Source of the DNA: CAYHHI01 sp964356335
GTDB lineage: Bacteria; Arandabacterota; Arandabacteria; Arandabacterales; Arandabacteraceae
Length of the DNA stretch: 63,609 bases
Assembly (NCBI GenBank): GCA_964356335.1
Contig: CAYHHI010000017.1
Span: 1 to 63,609 of the forward strand
Reading direction: 5' to 3'
The notes beneath the pieces were generated by a model. The model saw only the letters and a program-made list of their open reading frames with translations. It did no database searches and was not told the DNA's origin. The position numbers were made by a program, and so were the translations under genes. Each line of letters begins with the position of its first letter. Position 1 is the first letter of the stretch. Of this stretch, positions 26,042-34,974 are shown one piece after another.

Positions 26042-26764
26042 TTGGAGTACAAGGTCAAACTGGAGCAATTCGAGGGTCCCCTTGATCTGCTCCTCTATCT
26101 CATAAAGAAAGAAGAGATCAACATCTATGACATTCCCATAGCCCAGATCACCCAGCAGTATCTGGATCACATAAGAATGCTTGAGTTCCTGAACCTTGAG
26201 CTGGCGGGCGAATTCCTCGTGATGGCAGCGACCCTGATGAGGATAAAGGCCCGCATGCTGCTGCCTGTGAGAAGTGACGGGGACGAGGAAGAGGAAGATC
26301 CGCGGCAGGCGCTCGTTCAGCAGCTCCTCGAGTACCAGAAGTTCAAAGAGGCCGCGTCGCAACTGGAGACGATGGAATACCAGAGGCGCATGCTTTTCTT
26401 GAGACCTGAGGCTCCAGAGGGCGAAGACCTCGTTGAGATCGAATGCACCTACAATCTTTTTGATCTCATCGCTGCCTTCAAGAAGGTGCTTGATAAGGTC
26501 CAGGTGAGATATCTCGAGGTACGCGCGGAAGAGATCTCGCTTGAGGAGAAGATAGATTTCCTCAAGCGCAAGATCGAAGAGGCCGGTATCGTCGCATTCG
26601 GAGATCTCTTCGACGGCAAGTCAACCAGAATGGATCTCATAGTGACCTTCCTCGCCTTGCTTGAGATCTTGAGGCTTGGCTTCGCAATGGTCAAGCAGAC
26701 CAAGCCCTTCGGCGAAATCTGGATTCATCGGACCGGTGGGGAGAGACCTGATGGAAGAGATTAA
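26042..26764 (+). CDS. scpA: Segregation and condensation protein A
   Basis: 240 residues, TTG start. Kleisin of the SMC complex: VKLEQFEGPLDLLLYLIKKEEINIYDIPIAQITQQYLDHI at the N-terminus is diagnostic, with the C-terminal winged-helix region IVTFLALLEILRLGFAMVKQ. Overlaps scpB by 14 nt. Confidence 0.95.
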   Translation: MEYKVKLEQFEGPLDLLLYLIKKEEINIYDIPIAQITQQYLDHIRMLEFLNLELAGEFLVMAATLMRIKARMLLPVRSDGDEEEEDPRQALVQQLLEYQKFKEAASQLETMEYQRRMLFLRPEAPEGEDLVEIECTYNLFDLIAAFKKVLDKVQVRYLEVRAEEISLEEKIDFLKRKIEEAGIVAFGDLFDGKSTRMDLIVTFLALLEILRLGFAMVKQTKPFGEIWIHRTGGERPDGRD

Positions 26765-27350
26765 GAGGATAGTGGAGGCCTTGCTTTTTGCATCTCCCGA
26801 TCCGCTTAGTGTTGAGAGGATATTGGCTATTGTCCCTGGGGTGGAGAGGGACGAGGTCGTCCAGGCTGCGCAGGAGCTCTGTGAGGATTACGCTAAGGAG
26901 GCCAGATCTTTTCAGATAGTCGAGGTTGGGGGCGGATATCAGATTACAACCAAGCCCGATTATGCTGTTTGGGTTGAAAAGCTCTTTGAGACTGGATCGA
27001 AGGCCAGGCTTTCCAAAGCAGCGCTCGAGACCCTTGCAGTTGTGGCATACAAGCAGCCTGTCCTGCGCTCGGCTGTCGAAAGCATCCGCGGCGTCAATGT
27101 TGATGGTGTATTGAGAACGCTGATGGAGCGTAACTTCGTAAGGATAGTGGGCAGAGGCGAGGGACCGGGACGTCCTTTGCTCTTCGGAACGACCAAGGAT
27201 TTCCTGATTCAATTTGGCATCAATCGACTGAGCGATCTACCCAAGGTTGAGGAGATAGATGAGCTTGTGGGCGAGAACCTGATTCCGCCGCCGAATGCCC
27301 CGCCCGAGCTCGCATCCCAAGAATATGCCGACCAGGGTGAGACTCAATAA
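26751..27350 (+). CDS. scpB: Segregation and condensation protein B
   Basis: 199 residues from ATG 26751 (GGGGAGAG site); the longer open frame lies within scpA. Two winged-helix domains: EIKRIVEALLFASPDPLSVERI, RLSKAALETLAVVAYKQPVLRSAVESIRGVN, LFGTTKDFLIQFGI. Works with ScpA and SMC in chromosome compaction. Confidence 0.94.
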   Translation: MEEIKRIVEALLFASPDPLSVERILAIVPGVERDEVVQAAQELCEDYAKEARSFQIVEVGGGYQITTKPDYAVWVEKLFETGSKARLSKAALETLAVVAYKQPVLRSAVESIRGVNVDGVLRTLMERNFVRIVGRGEGPGRPLLFGTTKDFLIQFGINRLSDLPKVEEIDELVGENLIPPPNAPPELASQEYADQGETQ

Positions 27351-28080
27351 GTTCTTGCGTGACTGCCGGCTTGGCTCGCGGCGGAAGTGCGAGCAGCTGG
27401 TCCTCGACGGGCTTGTGGCGATCGATGGCAAGCCGGTGACCGAGATTGGCACGCTGGTGGATCCGGCGCATGACAGGGTCGAGGTCGGCGGCAAGGTTGT
27501 GCGGCCCTTTGAGGAGCTGATCTACATTGCGGCTCATAAGCCGCGCGGTGTGGTAGTCAGCGCAAGCGACCCGAGCGGTCGGAAAACGATTTACGAAGGC
27601 ATACGGCGCCTTCCCCGTGCAGTCTTCACCGTGGGCAGGCTGGATATGGATAGCGAAGGCTTGATCATTCTCACCAACGATGGGAAGCTGGCCTTCAGGC
27701 TTGCGCATCCGCGGTACGCGATTGAGCGGGTCTATGAAGTCAGGATCAGGGGTGAGGCCGCCGACGACCTGCTTGAGGGCCTGAGGCGGGGGGTACTGCT
27801 CGAGGACGGCGTTGCCAAAGCCAAAAGGGTGGAGCCTGTGCGGCGGGGCGAGCAGACCGTCACCATCAGGCTCACCCTGACCGAGGGGAAGAAGCATGAG
27901 GTCAGGCGAATGATCGCGGCGTGCGGCTATGAGGTGGTCCGCCTCAAGCGGGTGAGATTTGCAAATGTGGAATTGGGAAGGCTGGCGGCAGCCACATGGA
28001 GGAATCTAACACGCGACGAAATCCGGGGCTTGCGAAGACTGGTTCAGGAATCTTATGAAAGATCTCGTGGTCACGATTGA
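27325..28080 (+). CDS. rRNA pseudouridine synthase (RluB/RsuA family)
   Basis: About 251 residues; starts at ATG 27325, ATG 27295 or GTG 27337, all inside the scpB 3' end. S4 domain (VRLNKFLRDCRLGSRRKCEQLVLDGLV) followed by the catalytic core with GRLDMDSEGLIILTNDG (catalytic Asp) and GKKHEVRRMIAACGYEVVRLKRVRF. Probably modifies 23S rRNA (RluB-like). Common neighbour of scpAB and cmk. Confidence 0.92.
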   Translation: MPTRVRLNKFLRDCRLGSRRKCEQLVLDGLVAIDGKPVTEIGTLVDPAHDRVEVGGKVVRPFEELIYIAAHKPRGVVVSASDPSGRKTIYEGIRRLPRAVFTVGRLDMDSEGLIILTNDGKLAFRLAHPRYAIERVYEVRIRGEAADDLLEGLRRGVLLEDGVAKAKRVEPVRRGEQTVTIRLTLTEGKKHEVRRMIAACGYEVVRLKRVRFANVELGRLAAATWRNLTRDEIRGLRRLVQESYERSRGHD

Positions 28081-28732
28081 CGGTCCGGCAGGCTCTGGTA
28101 AGAGCACGACTGCGAAGCTTGTCGCCCAGAGACTTGGTTATACGTATCTTGATACGGGAGCCATGTATCGGGCCATGACGCTTAAGGCATTGGAAAGCGG
28201 CGTGGATGTGGCGAACCGCGAAGTGCTTTCAGAAATGGCGCGCACGACTGACATCCGGGTGGAGACCGACCCGCACGGAACACGAGTGATTCTGGATGGC
28301 CGGGATGTGACTGGGCTCTTGAGAGGGCGCGAGGTCACCGCCAATGCATCTGCGGTCTCGGCCGTGAGGGGTGTCAGAGAGAGGATGGTGGAGCTCCAGC
28401 GTGAGATCGGTCGCCGCGGTGCCATCGTTGCTGAAGGCAGGGACATAGGCTCTGTAGTTTTTCCCGATGCCGACGTGAAGATCTACCTGGATGCCGATCT
28501 CAGGTGCCGCGCCGGGCGAAGGAAGAAGGAGCTCGAAGCAGCCGGCACCTCGGTTGAGCTGGAGCGCATTGTGAGAGAAATAAAGGCAAGAGATCAGTAC
28601 GACTCGTCGCGGGAGCACAGCCCGCTTGTCGTGCCCAGAGGCTCTGTGCTCATAGACACCACAGGCCTCAGCATAGACGAGCAGGTGAGCAAGGTGATTG
28701 AAGAGGTAAAGAAGAAGATTGACGAGGCTTGA
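28055..28732 (+). CDS. cmk: Cytidylate kinase
   Basis: 225 residues. P-loop DGPAGSGKSTTAK, YLDTGAMYRAMT, EGRDIGSVVFPDADVKIYLDA, and RDQYDSSREHSPL near the C-terminus. Phosphorylates CMP/dCMP. Overlaps the genes on both sides. Confidence 0.97.
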   Translation: MKDLVVTIDGPAGSGKSTTAKLVAQRLGYTYLDTGAMYRAMTLKALESGVDVANREVLSEMARTTDIRVETDPHGTRVILDGRDVTGLLRGREVTANASAVSAVRGVRERMVELQREIGRRGAIVAEGRDIGSVVFPDADVKIYLDADLRCRAGRRKKELEAAGTSVELERIVREIKARDQYDSSREHSPLVVPRGSVLIDTTGLSIDEQVSKVIEEVKKKIDEA

Positions 28733-29372
28733 TTTGAGGTTTCATTACAGAGTTTCGTGGCTCCTTCTCAACTTCCTCGAGCGGGTGCTTTTTGGATTTC
28801 GGGTGACAGGCCGCGAGCGTGTTCCGATATCGGGTGCCGTCATCATCGCATCCAATCACGTGTCTTATTGCGATCCTCCGGTCGTCGGGAGCGCGGTGCC
28901 GCGAGAAGTCTACTTCCTCGCAAAGGAAGAGCTCTTTCGAAACAAGGCCTTTGGCTGGCTCATCGGTCAGTACAATGCCATAGCTCTCAGGAGAGCGGTG
29001 GGCGACATCGGTGCCGTCAAGAAGGCGGTCGAGCTTCTCAAACAAGGCAGGGCGATTCTGATGTTTCCCGAAGGCACGAGGAGCTTGAGCGGGAGGCTTT
29101 TGAAGCCCAAGCCCGGCGTGGGCCTGATCGCATGCATGGCGGGGGCGCCCATAGTGCCGGCTTACGTGACAGGCACAAGCAAACTCAGGGACGCCTTCTT
29201 GAGGAGAGTGGGGCTCACCGTCATTTTCGGGGAGCCGCTCGGAGCAGGAGAATTCAGGGAAGTATGCTCAAGTGATCACGAACGATACGAGAAGTTGACG
29301 GAAGAGGTGATGAGGCGAATTGAGGACCTTGCGCAAAAGACCAGGGAAGGCTCTCAAGAGCAAGCATCCTGA
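28719..29372 (+). CDS. plsC: 1-acyl-sn-glycerol-3-phosphate acyltransferase
   Basis: 217 residues. Acyltransferase motifs: IIASNHVSYCDPP (NHx4D), FPEGTRSLSG and a C-terminal APIVPAYVTGT. One hydrophobic N-terminal stretch (VSWLLLNFLERVLFGF) anchors it to the membrane. It makes phosphatidic acid. Confidence 0.92.
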   Translation: MTRLDLRFHYRVSWLLLNFLERVLFGFRVTGRERVPISGAVIIASNHVSYCDPPVVGSAVPREVYFLAKEELFRNKAFGWLIGQYNAIALRRAVGDIGAVKKAVELLKQGRAILMFPEGTRSLSGRLLKPKPGVGLIACMAGAPIVPAYVTGTSKLRDAFLRRVGLTVIFGEPLGAGEFREVCSSDHERYEKLTEEVMRRIEDLAQKTREGSQEQAS

Positions 29373-30228
29373 GGGCAAGAGTCGTGAGAGCAGGAATCTC
29401 AGGATCTATGTGAGCCCTGGCGTGGGCTTTTGCTCGGGCGTCAAGCGTGCAATAAAGATGGCGCTGGCTGCCGCAGCTCATTCTCCGCAAGGCATATGCA
29501 GTTACGGGCCCCTGATTCATAACCCACAGGTCGTGGAGAAGCTGCGTGAGGTGGGCATCAGGCCGCTTGCCAGGTTCGACAAGAGGGGGGGACTGCTGGT
29601 CATCCGGTCTCACGGCGTTGGCCCCGCCGCTCTCAGAAAGGCGAAGCGATATGGCTACAAGATCGTAGATGCTACTTGTCAGTTTGTCCGCAAAGCACAG
29701 GAGAACGCCAAGCGCCTCCACGAAATGGGTTACGAGGTAGTGATTGTGGGGGAGAAACGCCATCCTGAAGTCAAGAGTATTCGAGGCTGCGTGCCCGCCA
29801 GGTCGGTCGTCGTCGAAGACGTGGCCCAAGCAAAAAGGTTGAAGTTTCGACCCAGAGTGGGTATCATAGCTCAAACAACTATCCCGGTGGACACTTTCGC
29901 GAGTGTCGTAAGCCAAGTGGCTAGAGAAACCAGGGAGGTTTTGGTGTTCAATACGATTTGTAGCGAGACAGCCAGGCGGCAGGAGAGGGCAAGAAAGCTT
30001 GCGGGCGAGGTCGATGTTCTGCTGGTTGTCGGCGGACGGAATAGTGCCAACACCTCCCGCCTGGAAAACCTCTGCAGGTCGATCTGTACGGGCACCCATC
30101 AAATCGAGACGGCGCGCGAAATTGACAAAAGATGGTTCAGACAAGGTTCAAGTGTTGGCATCGTCACCGGAGCTTCTACACCGAAATGGCTGGTTGACAG
30201 TATTGTGCACGAGCTCGGGAAGCTTTAA
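29320..30228 (+). CDS. ispH: 4-hydroxy-3-methylbut-2-enyl diphosphate reductase
   Basis: 302 residues. The three cluster-binding cysteines are in VGFCSGVKRA, DATCQFVRKAQ and NTICSETARRQ; other marks are YGPLIHNPQVVEKL, IRSHGVGP and NSANTSRL. Final step of the MEP isoprenoid pathway, matching ispA and dxs elsewhere in this window. The first 25 residues are a basic extension overlapping plsC; a start further in cannot be excluded. Confidence 0.95.
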   Translation: MRTLRKRPGKALKSKHPEGKSRESRNLRIYVSPGVGFCSGVKRAIKMALAAAAHSPQGICSYGPLIHNPQVVEKLREVGIRPLARFDKRGGLLVIRSHGVGPAALRKAKRYGYKIVDATCQFVRKAQENAKRLHEMGYEVVIVGEKRHPEVKSIRGCVPARSVVVEDVAQAKRLKFRPRVGIIAQTTIPVDTFASVVSQVARETREVLVFNTICSETARRQERARKLAGEVDVLLVVGGRNSANTSRLENLCRSICTGTHQIETAREIDKRWFRQGSSVGIVTGASTPKWLVDSIVHELGKL

Positions 30229-30285
30229 GTTGGATTCTATAGCCCTCTGGGCTAAATCTATGGAAGAGGAAGGAGAAAGCGTAGG

Positions 30286-32235
30286 ATGAGAGGTCGTGAA
30301 GACTATGGCGAAGATTCCAGGTACCATGATGGTACCCAATATGATGAGAGGAGGAGAGCAAAGCCCAGGCCGGCACCCCTGAAGCTGGTATTTCGGGACG
30401 ACGAGGAAGCCGGTGAGATTTCCAAGGACGTCCTTGACATGTATGAGCAGTCGTTCAAGGAGATCGATGAGGGCGAAATAGTCACCGGGAGAGTCGTCAG
30501 GGTGACGGAGACAGACATCCTTATCGATGTAGGTTTCAAATCCGAGGGTGTGGTTGCCTTGAGCGAGTTCGGTGACAGCCCCACAGTCAGGGTTGGCGAT
30601 GAAATCGAGGTTTTCCTCGAGAAGATGGAAAACCAGGATGGCCTGGTGGTTCTTTCCAAACAGCGGGCGGATTTTCTCCGCGTGTGGGGAACGATAAAGG
30701 ATGCTTATGACCAGCAGAAAGTCGTGGAAGGCAAGCTTGCGCGGAGGATACAGGGTGGTGCTGTGGTTGATCTCTTTGGGGTGGAAGCTTTTCTGCCCGG
30801 TTCCCAGGTCGGCATCCGGCACATCCAGGATCTCAATGATCTGATCGGACAGACGATCAGAGTCAAGGTCATAAAGCTCAACAAGCGGAGACGTAACGTG
30901 GTTGTCTCGAGGCGCATGGTGCTTGAGGAAGAACGTGAGAGACAGAAGAATGTGCTTCTCGAGCATATTGAGAAGGGAGAGTTGCGTGAGGGTGTGGTCA
31001 AGAATATCACGGACTTCGGAGCCTTCATTGATCTTGGCGGAATTGACGGCCTTCTTCATATCACGGACATGGCATGGGGCCGTGTGAGCCATCCCTCCGA
31101 GCTTCTTGCGATCGGGGACAACGTCAAGGTCAAGGTGCTCGACTTCGACAAGGAGAGAGAGCGCATCTCCCTCGGCATGAAGCAGCTTACGCCTTATCCG
31201 TGGGAAGACATCGACAAGAAGTATCCCGTGGGCGCGAAGATCAGAGGTAAGGTCGTCAGCATCACCGATTACGGAGCCTTTATCGAGCTCGAGAAGGGCG
31301 TCGAGGGTCTGGTTCATAAGTCCGAGATGTCCTGGACCAAGCATGTGAAGCACCCATCCAAAGTGGTCGCGATTGGAGATATGATCGAAGCCCTTGTACT
31401 CAAGATCGATAAGGAGAATGAAAAGATATCCCTTGGCCTCAAGCAGGTCGAACCCGATCCATGGGAGACCTTGGAAGAGCGCTATCCCGAGGGGGTGAAG
31501 GTCACAGGCAAGGTCCGCAACCTCACCAATTTCGGCGCATTTGTCGAAATCGAGGAGGGCATCGAAGGTCTTGTCCACATATCCGACATGTCGTGGACCA
31601 AGAGGATAAGGCACCCGAGCGAAATCCTGAGGAAAGGCGACAAGGTCGAGGTGGTGGTTCTCAGTATCGACAAAGAGAACCGGAAGATATCCCTTGGCCT
31701 CAAGCAGATCCAGGAAAACCCCTGGGAGAATCTTGTTGAGAAGTACACTGTCGGATCGATGACCAAGGGCAAGATAAGCAAGGTTCAGGAGCGAGGAGTG
31801 GTCGTCGAGATTGAAGAGGATGTCGAAGGTTTCGTGCCGATTTCGCATCTCGGTAGAGACAATATCAAGAAACCTTCGGACATCTTTAAGCCCGGCGACG
31901 AGCTGCCCCTTAAGGTCATACGGATCGATCCCGATGCCCGCAAGATTCTCCTAAGCGTAAAAGAATATCTTGCCGACCAGGACAGAGAAGAAGTCGACGA
32001 ATACATGCGCAAGTATGGGCCTCAAAAGCTGACGGTTGCGGATGTTGTCTCTACCCAGGAAGAAGCCGCCCCGGGGCAGGCTCCGGGTGAGGATCAAGGG
32101 GAAGGCGGAGAGACAGCCAAGTACGAGCCGGCGGCAGAGGATCTGGTAGAGGGCCTGGGAGATGATTTGGATGAGGATGAGGGAGAAGGAGAGACGTCGC
32201 CCGGAGAGCCGCCCGCTGGCGGAGAATTGGCTTGA
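30286..32235 (+). CDS. rpsA: 30S ribosomal protein S1
   Basis: 649 residues with six S1 domains, at roughly 65-135, 150-220, 232-305, 318-390, 405-477 and 492-560 (TGRVVRVTETDILIDVG, EGKLARRIQGGAVVDL, EGVVKNITDFGAFIDLGG, RGKVVSITDYGAFIEL, TGKVRNLTNFGAFVEI, KGKISKVQERGVVVEI). A charged N-terminal extension precedes domain 1, and the last 60 residues are strongly acidic. Delivers mRNA to the 30S subunit. Its long antisense frames are shadows. Confidence 0.95.
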   Translation: MRGREDYGEDSRYHDGTQYDERRRAKPRPAPLKLVFRDDEEAGEISKDVLDMYEQSFKEIDEGEIVTGRVVRVTETDILIDVGFKSEGVVALSEFGDSPTVRVGDEIEVFLEKMENQDGLVVLSKQRADFLRVWGTIKDAYDQQKVVEGKLARRIQGGAVVDLFGVEAFLPGSQVGIRHIQDLNDLIGQTIRVKVIKLNKRRRNVVVSRRMVLEEERERQKNVLLEHIEKGELREGVVKNITDFGAFIDLGGIDGLLHITDMAWGRVSHPSELLAIGDNVKVKVLDFDKERERISLGMKQLTPYPWEDIDKKYPVGAKIRGKVVSITDYGAFIELEKGVEGLVHKSEMSWTKHVKHPSKVVAIGDMIEALVLKIDKENEKISLGLKQVEPDPWETLEERYPEGVKVTGKVRNLTNFGAFVEIEEGIEGLVHISDMSWTKRIRHPSEILRKGDKVEVVVLSIDKENRKISLGLKQIQENPWENLVEKYTVGSMTKGKISKVQERGVVVEIEEDVEGFVPISHLGRDNIKKPSDIFKPGDELPLKVIRIDPDARKILLSVKEYLADQDREEVDEYMRKYGPQKLTVADVVSTQEEAAPGQAPGEDQGEGGETAKYEPAAEDLVEGLGDDLDEDEGEGETSPGEPPAGGELA

Positions 32236-32261
32236 CAGCGGCGAGCATCCTATTGTATCAA
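32232..32261 (+). promoter_or_regulatory. Promoter of tRNA-Val and probably thrS-infC
   Basis: TTGACA (32232-32237, overlapping the rpsA stop), 18-nt spacer, TATCAA (32256-32261) preceded by TTG. Confidence 0.6.
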
Positions 32262-32308
32262 TTGAACAGCAAGGTTTAATCCGTTGAGGAGACAGAAGTT
32301 AGGTGAAG

Positions 32309-32385
32309 GGGCGATTAGCTCAGCTGGTTAGAGTGCCTGCTCGACAAGCAGGAGGTCAGTGGTTCAAGTCCACTATCGCCCACCA
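32309..32385 (+). tRNA. tRNA-Val(GAC)
   Basis: 77 nt. Acceptor GGGCGAT/ATCGCCC, D-arm GCTCAGCTGGTTAGAGT, anticodon stem CCTGC/GCAGG with loop TCGACAA (anticodon GAC), T-arm with GGTTCAAGTCC, encoded CCA. Confidence 0.96.
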
Positions 32386-32401
32386 CCATCTGTGATGGTG
32401 G
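32383..32401 (+). repeat. Hairpin that uses the tRNA-Val CCA end as part of its stem
   Basis: CCACCATC, TGT, GATGGTGG: an 8-bp perfect stem whose 5' arm begins with the encoded CCA. It lies between the tRNA and thrS (start 32446). Possibly a processing or pausing signal. Confidence 0.5.
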
Positions 32402-32445
32402 CCATGCAAATTACCTGGGGGAAGGAGTAACTACAACACCCGAAA

Positions 32446-34380
32446 ATGTCTGAGAATCCTAGCGCCAGCCATTCGCCCCTGATCACTGACCTAAAAGCGG
32501 GAACAGACCTCACACAGGCTGCTGTCTCAATGGGCAAGCAAGCAAAGATGCTTATTGTAGCAGCGCGCGTGGGGAACGCCATCCTCGGGCTTTCCACAGT
32601 TCTCGATAGGGACTCGAAGGTTGAACTTCTTGCCTTTGACTCGCCCGAAGGAAAAGAGATTTACAGACACACGGCTTCCCATGTGATGGCTCAGGCAGTT
32701 AAGAGGCTTTATCCGGAGGCTAAGCTCGGGATCGGGCCAGCGATCGAAGACGGTTTCTATTATGACTTCGATATAGGCGGCAGGCTCACCGAGGAAGATC
32801 TCGCCAGGATTGGAGCCGTGATGAAGGAGATAGTCAAGGAAGACATTCCTCTCGAGAGAAGAGAGGTGGCAAGGAAGGAAGCCATAGACCTTTTTGCCGC
32901 GCGAGGCGAGATCTACAAGGTTGATCTCCTCGAGGAGATAGAAGAGGCCACAGTCACTATCTACAAGCAAGGCGATTTTGTGGACCTTTGCCGCGGACCG
33001 CACCTTCCCTCCACAGGGCTTATCCGTGCGTTCAAGCTTATTTCGCTTGCGGGAGCTTACTGGCACGGAGATGAATCAAGACAGATGCTTCAACGGATCT
33101 ACGGCACCGCGTTTGAAGACGCCAGCCAGCTGTCGGCGTATCTTGAACGGCTTGAGGAAGCAAAACGGAGAGATCACCGCCGGCTTGGGCTGGACCTTGA
33201 TCTTTTCTCCATACATGAGGAAGCAGGCCCGGGACTTGCTTACTGGCATCCCAAAGGCGCGGTAGTGCGCAACGCAATAGAGGATTTCTGGCGCTCAGAG
33301 CATGTGAGGCGGGGCTACAGTCTCGTTTACACTCCCCATATCGCAAGGGCCGCACTGTGGAAGGCCTCTGGACACCTTGATTACTACAAAGATAATATGT
33401 ATCTCGTGAAGGTTGAGGATGAGGAATACGTCTTGAAACCGATGAACTGCGTCGGGCACATCGTCATCTACAAGGCGAGAAAGAGGAGCTACCGAGACCT
33501 ACCTATGAGGTTTGCAGAGCTGGGTACGGTCTACAGGCGGGAGAGGTCAGGCACACTGCACGGCATGATGCGAGTGAGAGGCTTCACTCAGGATGACGCC
33601 CACATCTTCTGTACAAGGGAACAGATCGTTGATGAGCTGGTTGGGGTAATCGACCTCACCGAGTTCATGATGCGGACCTTCGGCTTCAATGCCTACGAGG
33701 TCAACTTGAGCGTCCGCGATCCCCGGCGGCCGCAGGACTATGCCGGATCAGCCGATCAGTGGGCCCAGGCGGAGCGAGGCCTCATCGAGGCTCTCGGCCG
33801 CAAGTCACTTCCTTATATCAGAAAAGAGGGCGAGGCCGTTTTTTACGGCCCCAAGATAGACGTCAAACTCCTTGACGCTCTTGGAAGGGGATGGCAGGGT
33901 CCGACGATACAGTTTGACTTCAATTTGCCTGGAAGGCTTGGTGTGGCGTACGTCGGGAAGGACGGATACTCTCACAACGTAGTCATGATCCATAGGACGG
34001 TCCTAGGCGCAATGGAGCGCTTCATGGCGACCCTCGTCGAGCACTATGCGGGTGCACTGCCTTTGTGGCTCGCGCCAATCCAGGTTTCAATACTCCCGGT
34101 GCTCGAGAAGACTGAGGGCTATGCCGCAAAGGTGCTCTCGATGCTCCTTGAGCAGGGTGTGAGAGCTGAGATCGCTGGTTCCGAGCAGAAGCTGGGATAT
34201 CGGATAAGGGAAAAGACCCTTGAGAAAGTGCCTTACATTCTCGTGGTTGGTGACAAAGAGGAGGATAGGGGCTGTGTTTCGGTGAGAAAACGAAAAGAAG
34301 GCGATAAGGGCGCTGTCCCTCTTGACGAGTTCGTTAAGTCGATGAGAAGCGAGATTGATTCGAAGAGTTCACAATGCTAG
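32446..34380 (+). CDS. thrS: Threonyl-tRNA synthetase
   Basis: 644 residues. TGS domain at 1-65 (divergent), editing domain with HTASHVMAQAVKRLYP, then the class II catalytic core (GAVVRNAIEDFWRSEHVRRGY, MRFAELGTVYRRERSGTLHGMMRVRGFTQDDAHIFC) and anticodon-binding domain from about residue 540. The best Shine-Dalgarno (AAGGAG) is 19 nt before the ATG, unusually far, and no other in-frame start is closer. No T-box leader is apparent. Confidence 0.96.
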   Translation: MSENPSASHSPLITDLKAGTDLTQAAVSMGKQAKMLIVAARVGNAILGLSTVLDRDSKVELLAFDSPEGKEIYRHTASHVMAQAVKRLYPEAKLGIGPAIEDGFYYDFDIGGRLTEEDLARIGAVMKEIVKEDIPLERREVARKEAIDLFAARGEIYKVDLLEEIEEATVTIYKQGDFVDLCRGPHLPSTGLIRAFKLISLAGAYWHGDESRQMLQRIYGTAFEDASQLSAYLERLEEAKRRDHRRLGLDLDLFSIHEEAGPGLAYWHPKGAVVRNAIEDFWRSEHVRRGYSLVYTPHIARAALWKASGHLDYYKDNMYLVKVEDEEYVLKPMNCVGHIVIYKARKRSYRDLPMRFAELGTVYRRERSGTLHGMMRVRGFTQDDAHIFCTREQIVDELVGVIDLTEFMMRTFGFNAYEVNLSVRDPRRPQDYAGSADQWAQAERGLIEALGRKSLPYIRKEGEAVFYGPKIDVKLLDALGRGWQGPTIQFDFNLPGRLGVAYVGKDGYSHNVVMIHRTVLGAMERFMATLVEHYAGALPLWLAPIQVSILPVLEKTEGYAAKVLSMLLEQGVRAEIAGSEQKLGYRIREKTLEKVPYILVVGDKEEDRGCVSVRKRKEGDKGAVPLDEFVKSMRSEIDSKSSQC

Positions 34381-34395
34381 GAGGTGGGTAAGATC

Positions 34396-34974
34396 ATTAA
34401 GGGGTCAAAAGAAGTTCGGGTCAATGAGCGGATAAGGGTCTCGCAGGTCCGAGTGGTGGACGAGACCGGGCTGATGGTAGGCGTGATAGGCACCAGGGAT
34501 GCCATTCAACAAGCACGTGAGCGAGGCTACGATCTTGTTGAGGTATCACCCGGTGCGGTTCCGCCCGTGTGCAGAATAATGGATTATGGCAAGTACAAGT
34601 ACGAGCTCAGTAAGAAGGCCAAAAAGGCCAAGCGGAAGCAACACGTGGTGCACCTTAAAGAGATCAAGATGAGGCCGGGCATAGAGGCGCACGACTATAG
34701 CTTCAAGATGAATAATGCGCGGAGGTTCCTCGAGAGCCATAACAAGGTCAAGTTTTCCTTGATTTTCCGAGGCCGAGAGGTTACTCATCTCGATATAGGT
34801 ATGAACCTTCTCGGGCGGGTCTCGCGCGATCTCGCAGATATTGCGACCATTGAGTTCGGACCAAGAAAAGAAGGCATGACTGTGATGATGGTGGTTTGTC
34901 CCAAACCCGGCATCACAAAGAAAGTAGATGAACAACCTGAGGAAGTGACGGAGGAGGGAGATGTCACGAGTTAA
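34396..34974 (+). CDS. infC: Translation initiation factor IF-3, non-canonical start (ATT)
   Basis: 192 residues if it starts at ATT 34396, which gives (M)KGSKEVRVNERIR and aligns with the E. coli IF-3 start, also AUU. ATC at 34393, 8 nt after AGGAGG (34379-34384), is the alternative. A GTG at 34384 lies within the Shine-Dalgarno and is not credible. N-domain (LVEVSPGAVPPVCRIMDYGKYKYE) and C-domain (KEIKMRPGIEAHDYSFK). IF-3 rejects non-AUG/GUG/UUG starts, so this codon gives the known autoregulation. Overlaps rplT by 14 nt. Confidence 0.93.
   Translation: MKGSKEVRVNERIRVSQVRVVDETGLMVGVIGTRDAIQQARERGYDLVEVSPGAVPPVCRIMDYGKYKYELSKKAKKAKRKQHVVHLKEIKMRPGIEAHDYSFKMNNARRFLESHNKVKFSLIFRGREVTHLDIGMNLLGRVSRDLADIATIEFGPRKEGMTVMMVVCPKPGITKKVDEQPEEVTEEGDVTS

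Noticed and set aside
30148..31848. 566-codon minus-strand open frame
   Set aside because: Antisense shadow of rpsA; no recognisable protein, and the plus-strand gene has clear S1 domains.
32386..32445. T-box leader upstream of thrS (also considered for proS, trpS and pheS)
   Set aside because: The leader is too short, and no T-box consensus was seen in any of these gaps.
34384..34386. GTG start for infC
   Set aside because: The codon overlaps the AGGAGG ribosome-binding site; ATT 34396 or ATC 34393 fit the spacing and the family N-terminus.
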